Origin: Prevotella sp. UBA5379
Lineage (GTDB): Bacteria > Bacteroidota > Bacteroidia > Bacteroidales > Bacteroidaceae
NCBI GenBank assembly: GCA_002409785.1
Contig: DHOX01000092.1
Span: 1-22,220 of the forward strand
Direction: 5' to 3'
Length of the DNA stretch: 22,220 bases
Under the pieces are notes generated by a model. The model saw only the letters and a program-made list of their open reading frames with translations. It was not told the origin of the DNA and ran no database searches. This document shows positions 16,256 through 22,220 of the stretch, in pieces; position 1 is the stretch's first letter, and every line of letters begins with the position of its first letter. The translations under genes were made by a program, and so were the position numbers.

Positions 16256-16349
16256 TTATCCTGAATACAATCTTTTTACCTTAAAAGAAGCTAATACCTA
16301 TTGAGATAAGCGTTTCCCTTTGTGAAAAGGGAGACGCTTCTATTTTTTG
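16256..16349 (+). ncRNA. Putative ~90-nt small RNA
   Basis: A strong promoter is followed within about 100 nt by an intrinsic terminator with no credible ORF between them. The predicted RNA has a ~50-nt A/U-rich 5' part with little stable structure, which could serve as a pairing region, and ends in a 14-bp hairpin plus U tract. It does not show the signature segments of SRP RNA, 6S RNA or tmRNA that I would recognise. It could instead be an attenuated leader of the porin-pst operon, although separate promoters closer to the porin argue against that. The 5' end is estimated from the promoter, not observed. Confidence 0.55.
16308..16349 (+). terminator. Rho-independent terminator of the putative small RNA
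   Basis: A 14-bp stem with a single G-U pair, AAGCGTTTCCCTTT (16308-16321) with AAAGGGAGACGCTT (16326-16339), GTGA tetraloop, then CTATTTTTTG. On the opposite strand no T run follows, so it acts on the plus strand. Confidence 0.85.
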
Positions 16350-16455
16350 TATGGATTCCTGACTTTCCGGAATCCGGTAATTGTAATGAATTGATACTTT
16401 TTCCTTTTAGTGTGGACAGCGTGGATGTGTTGTCTTCATGTTATTAAAATAACCA

Positions 16456-16534
16456 TGTAACATTTTCGAAACAGGAATGTAAATACATCGTCATCATATA
16501 GAAACCATGGCGTAACACTTGATATTTACTTTTG
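16456..16534 (+). promoter_or_regulatory. Pho-box-like 11-bp repeat array and promoter P1
   Basis: Hexamers start every 11 bp: TGTAAC (16456), CGAAAC (16467), TGTAAA (16478), CGTCAT (16489), AGAAAC (16500) and CGTAAC (16511). TACTTTTG, a -7 box, follows at 16527-16534, and no TTTG -33 box is present; the last repeats take its place. Tandem sites with an 11-bp period are the binding mode of PhoB/OmpR-family regulators, and the downstream genes are for phosphate uptake. The regulator itself is not in the window. Confidence 0.6.
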
Positions 16535-16578
16535 TGTTCGAGGATAAAAATCAATAAGTAGTGTTTCTGACAGAGTGA

Positions 16579-16668
16579 TGTTGACCATCCGTCACATCTT
16601 TGTAACAGATTCTTTATATAAACATAACATCGAAGACATCATATTGAAACACGGGCGGAATATCTTTG
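16579..16668 (+). promoter_or_regulatory. Second 11-bp repeat array and promoter P2
   Basis: In-phase hexamers every 11 bp: TGTTGA (16579), CGTCAC (16590), TGTAAC (16601), a poor CTTTAT (16612), CATAAC (16623), AGACAT (16634) and TGAAAC (16645). TATCTTTG follows at 16661-16668. The last hexamer starts 16 bp before the -7 box, exactly as in P1. No TTTG -33 box is present. Repeats are more degenerate than in P1, so P2 may be weaker or differently tuned. Transcription would start near 16673. Confidence 0.55.
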
Positions 16669-16739
16669 CAGAATAATATAAGAATGGACCTTTATCATTC
16701 ATCTTAAAAAGGAAGATTATAAAAAAAATTATTTCAATA

Positions 16740-17702
16740 ATGAGCATCATGTTAGTCTCTACAGTCGGTATGGCTCAAGAAACAACATTTAAACCAGGCG
16801 GTCAGCCGGTACTTAAGGTTTTCACTGATTTCAGAGTACAGTCGACAGACGGAAAAACGAATACTGCCTTTGAACTATCAAGAGTCTATTTAGGTTATGC
16901 TTATTATTTCTCTCCTTATTTTTCTACAAAGGTCGTATTGGATGTTACGGATAAGAATAATGGGTATCAAGGTTCTGCCTATACAGTTTATGCCAAAAAT
17001 GCTTATGGCGAATATTCCAGAGATGGACTTACTCTTGATTTCGGCTTGATAGGTACGAATACTTTTAATTGGCAGGAATCTCTTTGGGGAAAGCGCTATC
17101 TTTTAAAGTCCTTCCAGGATCTGAATGGTTTTGCTTCCAGTGCTGACCTTGGCTTGGGAATAAAATATCAGATTGCCCCCGAAGTAAGTATGGATGTGCA
17201 GGTGGTTAATGGGGAAGGCTACAAATCGGTACAGGCAGACAGTGCTGTGAAAGTGTCGGCCGGATTGACGTATCAGCCTGTTAGAAATTTTTATATGCGC
17301 ATATATGGTGATTATTTGAAGAAAAAGGAGGCACAGATAACGTTCAATGCAATGTTAGCTTATCAATGTGACAGGTTTACGGTTGGCGGTGAATATAATA
17401 GGCAGACCGGGCATAATAAAGTGAAAGATCATAATCTGAATGGCCTCTCGTTCTGGGGAACCTGCCATCTGAATAGGATCATGACCGTATTCGGCCGTTA
17501 TGATTATCTGAGTTCTAAAAAACTGAATGGTTCTGATGAGGGGTGGAATAGTGCCCAGGATGGGAACTTATATGTCGCGGGCATGGAATTCTTCCCGGTA
17601 AAGGGTGTATCAATCTCTCCCAACGTTCAGATTCAGGATCCGAAATTGTCTGGTTCAAAACCGACAACATGTTTCTTATTGAGTTTTCAGTATAAGTTAT
17701 AG
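16740..17702 (+). CDS. Outer-membrane beta-barrel porin of the phosphate operon
   Basis: Predicted outer-membrane channel, probably letting phosphate enter the periplasm. The mature ~310 aa is a run of alternating amphipathic beta-strands rich in Tyr, Phe and Gly (for example LSRVYLGYAYYFSPYF, GLTYQPVRNFYMRIYGDYL), ending in an aromatic-rich last strand (FLLSFQYKL). It resembles phosphate-selective porin-like proteins placed before pst genes. From the first ATG (16740) the leader is a short MSIMLVSTVGMA with no basic n-region. In-frame codons upstream (ATA 16719, then AAA AAA ATT ATT TCA ATA) would complete a normal signal peptide, so the true start is probably ATA 16719 or ATT 16716. Followed after 28 nt by pstS; controlled by P1/P2. 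Substrate is inferred from context. Confidence 0.78.
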   Translation: MSIMLVSTVGMAQETTFKPGGQPVLKVFTDFRVQSTDGKTNTAFELSRVYLGYAYYFSPYFSTKVVLDVTDKNNGYQGSAYTVYAKNAYGEYSRDGLTLDFGLIGTNTFNWQESLWGKRYLLKSFQDLNGFASSADLGLGIKYQIAPEVSMDVQVVNGEGYKSVQADSAVKVSAGLTYQPVRNFYMRIYGDYLKKKEAQITFNAMLAYQCDRFTVGGEYNRQTGHNKVKDHNLNGLSFWGTCHLNRIMTVFGRYDYLSSKKLNGSDEGWNSAQDGNLYVAGMEFFPVKGVSISPNVQIQDPKLSGSKPTTCFLLSFQYKL

Positions 17703-17730
17703 TATAAAGGTCATTTAAATATAAAAATTT

Positions 17731-18789
17731 ATGAAGAAAAAAATTATTTTAATTGCCGTATTGAGTATAGTTGTTATCGGATTAGGCGTAATCATTTTCG
17801 GCAACAAGAGTGATTCAAAAACTATTTCCGGTGCAGGAGCTACATTCCCTCAGCCGTTTTATAATGCTGCATTCATCAGGTATGAACACCTGACTCATGT
17901 CAAGGTCACTTATGGAGGAATCGGCTCTGGCGGTGGCATCCGGAGCTTGAAAGATAAGGTCGTAGACTTTGGAGCTTCTGACGCTTTTCTCAGTGATAAG
18001 GAGTTGAAGGAAATGCCGGCTCCTGTTGTACATATACCGACGTGCTGTGGAGCTGTTGTCATTGCCTTTAACCTGCCGGGTATCAAACAGATCAAATTGA
18101 CTCCTGATGTGCTGGCCGGCATATTCTCCGGAAAGATTAAAAACTGGAATAGTGATGAGTTGAAAAAGATTAATCAGGGGATTCATTTTCCGAATAAGGC
18201 AATCGTTGTCATCCATCGTTCTGACGGTAGTGGAACCACTAATATGTTTACGGACTATTTGTCAAGGGTAAATGCTGAGTGGAAAGCAAAAATTGGTTCC
18301 GGAAAAACTGTAAACTGGCCCGTCGGCATAGGTGCCAAAGGGAATCCAGGGGTTGCTGGAACCATTCATCAGACGGTAGGTTCTATCGGGTATGTTGGCT
18401 CTGAGTATGCTTTTGCAGAACATCAGCCGGCAGCATTGCTCCAGAATAAATCGGGCAGGTTTATCGAGGCTTCTGTCGCATCCGCAAGTGCTGCCGCCAA
18501 ATGTACTATTCCTGCTGATACTCGTGTGATGCTGAACAATTCATCGGCAAAAGATGCTTATCCAATTGCAGGTTTTACCTGGCTGCTTCTTTACAAAGAC
18601 CAGGCTTATAATCATCGTTCCTTTGCTCAGGCTCAGGCTACTTTGAAATTGATTGATTGGATGTTAGGAAGTGATGCCCAGGGAATCGCTTCGAAAGTGA
18701 GCTATGCTCCGCTGCCTCCTGCTGTTGCTGCAAGGGCTAAGGCAATATTGCGCACGATTACTTACAAGGGTAAACGAGTTTTAAAATAA
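17731..18789 (+). CDS. pstS: Phosphate ABC transporter substrate-binding protein PstS
   Basis: Binds inorganic phosphate in the periplasm and delivers it to PstCA. The 352-aa protein has the PstS signature segments: SGAGATFPQPFY at 33-44, GSGGGI at 65-70, DFGASDAFLS at 79-88 and HRSDGSGTT at 162-170, which together line the phosphate site. The N-terminus (MKKK plus ~20 hydrophobic residues to 23) lacks a lipobox Cys and has no clear Ala-x-Ala cleavage site before GNKSDS, so it may stay as an uncleaved membrane anchor. Position is second in the porin-pst-phoU operon. A hairpin follows the stop, as often seen where binding protein must exceed permease. Confidence 0.95.
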   Translation: MKKKIILIAVLSIVVIGLGVIIFGNKSDSKTISGAGATFPQPFYNAAFIRYEHLTHVKVTYGGIGSGGGIRSLKDKVVDFGASDAFLSDKELKEMPAPVVHIPTCCGAVVIAFNLPGIKQIKLTPDVLAGIFSGKIKNWNSDELKKINQGIHFPNKAIVVIHRSDGSGTTNMFTDYLSRVNAEWKAKIGSGKTVNWPVGIGAKGNPGVAGTIHQTVGSIGYVGSEYAFAEHQPAALLQNKSGRFIEASVASASAAAKCTIPADTRVMLNNSSAKDAYPIAGFTWLLLYKDQAYNHRSFAQAQATLKLIDWMLGSDAQGIASKVSYAPLPPAVAARAKAILRTITYKGKRVLK

Positions 18790-18797
18790 AAGACAAA

Positions 18798-18818
18798 GGG
18801 CGGACTTTATGTCCGCCT
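18798..18818 (+). promoter_or_regulatory. Intercistronic hairpin between pstS and pstC
   Basis: GGCGGAC (18799-18805) pairs with GTCCGCC (18811-18817) around TTTAT, extendable by a G-U pair. No T run follows, so it is not a simple terminator. It may protect the 3' end of pstS mRNA and raise PstS relative to the permease. Confidence 0.6.
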
Positions 18819-18828
18819 GTATATAGGT

Positions 18829-19689
18829 ATGCAAATCAATAGTGATAAGGTTCTAAAACGTGTATTATTCGCTTCCTCTTTGGTGATCTTACTGATAGGG
18901 GTAGCGATTTTAATCTCTTTAATAGAAGGTTCCATGCCATCCATCTCAAAGATGGGATGGAAATTTCTGGTATCATCGAAATGGGATCCTACTCAGGGGA
19001 GTGAACATTATGGTGCATTGGCCTTTATCGTTGGCACGTTGATGACCTCTGTACTGGCTCTGATCATCGCCATTCCCTTGGCATTTTTCACGTCGCTTTT
19101 TATCGCGGAATACTTCAAGGGCACTAAATTAGGGGCTGTTGTAGGAACCCTGGTGGATCTGTTGGCTGGCATACCTTCGATCATTTATGGACTTTGGGGA
19201 TTCTATATCCTCTGTCCGCTTGTGGTCAAGTCGGGGCTGAGTCCACAAGGTTTTGGCATCTTTACATCATCTTTGATATTAGCAGTCATGATTGTTCCGT
19301 ATGCTACCTCGTTAAGTAATACGGCAATAGCAATGGTTCCTAACGAACTGAAGGAGGCTGCTTATTCTCTGGGTGCTACCAGAATGGAGGTGATCAGAAC
19401 GGTTATCTTGCCTAATGCCCGTTCAGGCATGGCTGCCAGTTATGTGCTGGCATTGGGCCGTGCCATGGGGGAAACGCTTGCGGTGACCATGCTGATCGGT
19501 AATGCGGACGTTATTCCACACAGTATCTTCAGTACGGGTAACACGATGGCAAGTGTCATCGCTAATCAGTTTGGCGAGGCTAGCGGATTGCAATTAAGTG
19601 CATTGATTGAGATAGGTTTGCTGCTGTTCATTATCACGACAATAGTGAATGCGATAGGCAAATATATTATTAAAAAGATTGGACAATGA
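18829..19689 (+). CDS. pstC: Phosphate ABC transporter permease PstC
   Basis: Inner-membrane half of the phosphate channel, pairing with PstA. The 286-aa protein has six predicted membrane segments, the first at ~12-30 (SSLVILLIGVAILISLIEG) and the last at ~258-275. The ABC-permease loop that contacts PstB (the EAA motif) is ELKEAAYSLGATRMEVIRTVILP in the second half, followed by the typical GRAMGETLAVTMLIGN. The start follows the intercistronic hairpin by 10 nt. The stop overlaps the pstA start as ATGA, giving coupled, equimolar synthesis of the two permeases. Confidence 0.94.
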   Translation: MQINSDKVLKRVLFASSLVILLIGVAILISLIEGSMPSISKMGWKFLVSSKWDPTQGSEHYGALAFIVGTLMTSVLALIIAIPLAFFTSLFIAEYFKGTKLGAVVGTLVDLLAGIPSIIYGLWGFYILCPLVVKSGLSPQGFGIFTSSLILAVMIVPYATSLSNTAIAMVPNELKEAAYSLGATRMEVIRTVILPNARSGMAASYVLALGRAMGETLAVTMLIGNADVIPHSIFSTGNTMASVIANQFGEASGLQLSALIEIGLLLFIITTIVNAIGKYIIKKIGQ

Positions 19690-20588
19690 ATCATTCTATG
19701 GCTGTGGAGAAAAAATATAGTTCTCTGTCTTCTATAAGGTATCGGAAGACTAAAGATCGTCTGTTCAAGGGAGCTGTCATGTTTTTTTCCTTTATCACGA
19801 TCTCAATGGTGTTCTTGATCATCGGGACCTTGCTGATCAAGGGCTACCGGCAGATCAACTGGGCCTTTTTCACCCAGGTCGCTCCTGATACTTTTTCGGC
19901 GATGATGGCAAAGTCCAGCGGGCAGATCATACCTGGCGGCATTGCTAATGGTATCCTCGGCTCTCTTTATCTCGTTGCAATTGCCTCGGTTCTTTCCATA
20001 CCCATCGGCATCTTGATCGGGGTATATCTGTCGGAGAACAGCGAGAAGAAATATGCAGGTCTGATACGTGATATTGCAGACATTTTGCAGGGGGTTCCTT
20101 CCATCGTCATCGGACTGATTGCCTATATATGGATAGTGGTTCCGGTTACCAGAAGTTATTCGGTCCTGGCTGGTGGGGTGGCATTGGCGATTATGATGCT
20201 CCCGCTGATCGTCCGGTCCACGGAAGAGTCTCTGAAGAGGGTGCCTAATACCCTCAAGGAGGCTGCAATAGCTCTTGGCACTCCTTACTACAAAGTGATT
20301 TGGAGGGTAGTCATCCCATCTGCCTTTTCCGGCCTGATGAGTGGCATCCTCCTTTCTGTCTCTCGGGTGCTCGGGGAGACGGCTCCTTTGATGCTGACTA
20401 CTCTTGGGAACCCGAATATCAACTGGAATATCATGAAGCCTGGCAGTGCTGTACCCTTGCTGATATGGCAATTTTATAATAATCCGAATATGGTCGATCT
20501 TATCTGGAGCTCGACGATTTTCCTGATGGGATTTGTGTTGTTACTCAATTTGACGTCTAAATGGATAGAAGCTAAGAGAAAGAAATAA
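19686..20588 (+). CDS. pstA: Phosphate ABC transporter permease PstA
   Basis: Second inner-membrane permease of the phosphate importer, 300 aa with six predicted membrane segments. The first is at ~30-50 after a basic cytoplasmic tail. The coupling loop reads TLKEAAIALGTPYYKVIWRVVIP, followed by SRVLGETAPLMLTTLG, the characteristic PstA version of the permease motif. A second in-frame ATG four codons in (19698) is possible, but the ATGA overlap with pstC favours 19686. The gap to pstB is 18 nt. Confidence 0.94.
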   Translation: MNHSMAVEKKYSSLSSIRYRKTKDRLFKGAVMFFSFITISMVFLIIGTLLIKGYRQINWAFFTQVAPDTFSAMMAKSSGQIIPGGIANGILGSLYLVAIASVLSIPIGILIGVYLSENSEKKYAGLIRDIADILQGVPSIVIGLIAYIWIVVPVTRSYSVLAGGVALAIMMLPLIVRSTEESLKRVPNTLKEAAIALGTPYYKVIWRVVIPSAFSGLMSGILLSVSRVLGETAPLMLTTLGNPNINWNIMKPGSAVPLLIWQFYNNPNMVDLIWSSTIFLMGFVLLLNLTSKWIEAKRKK

Positions 20589-20606
20589 CAGATAGAAATA
20601 CGGAAT

Positions 20607-21392
20607 ATGAAAGAAACAGAAGAAGAAAGAATTGCCCCTCCGGTAATGTTGATAGATAATATTTCAATAAGTTATGGTGATGATAAATATGCAGTGAAAA
20701 ATGTATCGGCTAAAATATTGGGTAATTCGATCACGGCAATCATGGGGCCGTCCGGATGCGGAAAGACTACACTATTGAGGGCGATTAACCGGATGCATGA
20801 GTTGTACCCTAATATACATACCAAGGGGAAAATATGGCTCAATGGTAATAATATCTATGATATGCCGACCATCAATTTGCGCCGTAAAATCGGAATGGTC
20901 TTCCAGCGTCCTAACCCGTTTCCTACATTGAGTATATTTGATAATGTGATAGCTGGTTATAAGTTGAATGGTATTCATCTGAAAAAATCTGAGAGGGAAG
21001 AGATCGTGGAGACTTCCTTAAAGGATGTTGCTCTTTGGGATGAGGTTAAAGACTCTCTTCACAGCAAGGGAAATTTCCTTTCGGGAGGGCAACAACAGCG
21101 CCTCTGCATTGCACGGACGATAGCCTTCAGGCCTGAAGTCATCCTGCTGGATGAGCCGACGTCTGCCCTTGATCCTATCTCAACGGCCAAAATAGAAGAC
21201 CTGCTGGTCGGATTGAAAAAAAACTATACCATAATTATGGTTACTCACAATATGTCCCAGGCTGCACGAATCTCTGATAAATCGATGTTTATGTACTTGG
21301 GTGAACTGGTGGAATATGACAATACTCAGAAGATGTTTACGACTCCCTCTGACCCTCGTACCGAGGCTTATCTCACGGGTAAATTCGGATAA
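20607..21392 (+). CDS. pstB: Phosphate ABC transporter ATP-binding protein PstB
   Basis: ATPase that powers phosphate import on the cytoplasmic face of PstCA. The 261-aa protein has all ABC motifs: Walker A GPSGCGKTT at 47-55, Q-loop Gln100 in VFQRPNPFP, signature LSGGQQQR at 158-165, Walker B VILLDEP at 178-184 and switch His214. RPNPFP after the Q-loop and the closing DPRTEAYLTGKFG are hallmarks of PstB among ABC ATPases. It lies between pstA and phoU with short gaps and no internal promoter seen. Confidence 0.97.
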   Translation: MKETEEERIAPPVMLIDNISISYGDDKYAVKNVSAKILGNSITAIMGPSGCGKTTLLRAINRMHELYPNIHTKGKIWLNGNNIYDMPTINLRRKIGMVFQRPNPFPTLSIFDNVIAGYKLNGIHLKKSEREEIVETSLKDVALWDEVKDSLHSKGNFLSGGQQQRLCIARTIAFRPEVILLDEPTSALDPISTAKIEDLLVGLKKNYTIIMVTHNMSQAARISDKSMFMYLGELVEYDNTQKMFTTPSDPRTEAYLTGKFG

Positions 21393-21422
21393 AGTGTTAT
21401 AAACAATATAAAAATAGAGATT

Positions 21423-22136
21423 ATGGCGATAACTAAAGACAATGCTTTGCACGCGATATTGGTCCATTTCAATGAGATGGTGAAAATTGTGATGCGTCAA
21501 CTTGACATTATGGATAAAATGATCATTGATCATACCATACAGATTCCTCCTGAACTCCAAAAGGAAATAAAGGAAAATGAGGACAAGATAGATGAGTATG
21601 AAACAGGCCTGGGGAATGAGATCATAGACATTATCGTCTTGCAGAGCCCTGTGGCTTCCGATATTCGTAAGATTATGGCTGCGTACCAGATTATATCTAA
21701 TCTGGAAAGAATCGGTGACCAGGTTAAGAATATAGACAAATTGTTGCCCCGTATCGAGGATAAAGAGATTTATGAACACATGGTACCTGTTATCTCCAGC
21801 ATGATGGCATCAAGCATTATGATGGTCAAGAGATCCATTTCCTCATTTGTTGATGATGATAATAATGCGGCGATCTGGACGATAAAAAATGATGATGTCG
21901 TGGATGAGATTAATCATAAACTGATCCAGGATACGATTCAGAAAAGTCACTATCCTAACGATATTCAGCATCTGTTGTTTACGTTTATAAACGTAAACAG
22001 CATTATTTCAAATATCGAACGTATCGCTGACCATGCGACGAATATCGCTGAGGCTTCCATTTATGCCAACATAGGTGAAAACTTGCGTCATAGTAAAGTC
22101 GTCTTCAGGGATTCTGATTCAGAACCCAAGCATTAG
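21423..22136 (+). CDS. phoU: Phosphate signalling protein PhoU
   Basis: Cytoplasmic regulator that links Pst transport to the PhoR/PhoB two-component system and dampens uptake when phosphate is ample. The 237-aa all-helical protein contains two PhoU three-helix repeats with the metal-binding helices ISNLERIGDQVKNI in the first and ISNIERIADHATNI in the second, a diagnostic pair. Usual length. Last gene of the operon, 30 nt after pstB, followed by a terminator. No phoB or phoR is in this window. Confidence 0.95.
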   Translation: MAITKDNALHAILVHFNEMVKIVMRQLDIMDKMIIDHTIQIPPELQKEIKENEDKIDEYETGLGNEIIDIIVLQSPVASDIRKIMAAYQIISNLERIGDQVKNIDKLLPRIEDKEIYEHMVPVISSMMASSIMMVKRSISSFVDDDNNAAIWTIKNDDVVDEINHKLIQDTIQKSHYPNDIQHLLFTFINVNSIISNIERIADHATNIAEASIYANIGENLRHSKVVFRDSDSEPKH

Positions 22137-22171
22137 GCTTGTCCTTTATTTCTTCTTTGCTTTCTTTCTTG

Positions 22172-22220
22172 ATCAGGCAGGTCTCTGTGTGGAAACCTGC
22201 CTGATTGTGTGTTTTCTTTT
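22172..22220 (+). terminator. Terminator of the porin-pst-phoU operon
   Basis: Perfect 11-bp stem, ATCAGGCAGGT (22172-22182) with ACCTGCCTGAT (22195-22205), a 12-nt loop and a T-rich tail to the window end. It is preceded by a pyrimidine-rich stretch at 22138-22170. Confidence 0.8.

Larger units (their letters stand above)
16099..16739. other. 640-bp regulatory region between glnS and the porin gene
   Basis: No protein-coding gene seen. It contains the glnS promoter, a complete promoter-to-terminator unit (16219-16349), two 11-bp repeat arrays each ending at a -7 box (16456-16534 and 16579-16668) and the porin leader. Between 16130 and 16215 the 9-mer ACATGTAAA occurs twice (16152-16160 and 16206-16214). 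Nothing nameable is seen at 16351-16455. Confidence 0.6.

Overview
The window looks like chromosome from a Bacteroidota bacterium, most likely order Bacteroidales and Prevotella/Bacteroides-like. Evidence: repeated promoters of the Bacteroidota type (a -7 box TAnnTTTG, several with TTTG about 19-20 bp upstream), few Shine-Dalgarno sequences, moderate GC, a DUF1573 protein, a DUF2582 winged-helix protein, GlnRS, a class II type xylose isomerase and xylan-degrading exoenzymes. I assign no species. I see no tRNA, rRNA, CRISPR array, insertion sequence or phage gene.

Layout. (1) 1-3744 (+): two secreted plant cell wall enzymes, a fused CE6-CE1 acetyl/feruloyl esterase and a GH43 glycosidase, probably acting on substituted xylan. 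(2) 3833-5086 (-): an EFR1-type flavodoxin/ferredoxin protein and a secreted DUF1573 protein, separated by a hairpin terminator that also fixes the start of the former. (3) 5235-7499 (+): aspS with a textbook promoter and terminator, then a small DUF2582 winged-helix protein. (4) 7500-10768 (+): a 427-bp control region followed by xylB-xylA, which convert xylose to xylulose 5-phosphate. The region carries a palindrome inside the promoter spacer and two tiny ORFs chained to xylB by ATGA overlaps. (5) 11008-12075 (+): manC (GDP-mannose synthesis). (6) 12180-16062 (-): a DedA-family membrane protein, a TPR protein and glnS; the TPR gene overlaps glnS by 4 nt. (7) 16099-16739: a rich 640-bp intergenic region with the glnS promoter, a self-contained promoter plus terminator unit that looks like a ~90-nt small RNA, and two promoters each headed by hexamers repeating every 11 bp. 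(8) 16740-22136 (+): an outer-membrane porin followed by pstS-pstC-pstA-pstB-phoU, closed by a terminator.

Functional logic. Xylan side chains and xylosides are attacked outside the cytoplasm by the esterase and GH43; released xylose enters the pentose phosphate pathway through XylA and XylB. No transporter, SusC/SusD pair or xylose regulator is in the window. The porin-pst-phoU cluster forms one phosphate-uptake unit: porin in the outer membrane, PstS in the periplasm, PstCA in the inner membrane, PstB as ATPase and PhoU as signalling brake. The 11-bp repeat arrays before it are what an OmpR/PhoB-family regulator would be expected to bind.

Most of the genes are ordinary core functions. The unusual signals are in the non-coding regions: the paired 11-bp arrays with identical geometry to two -7 boxes, the putative small RNA, the porin's apparent non-ATG start (ATA/ATT), and the xylB leader.
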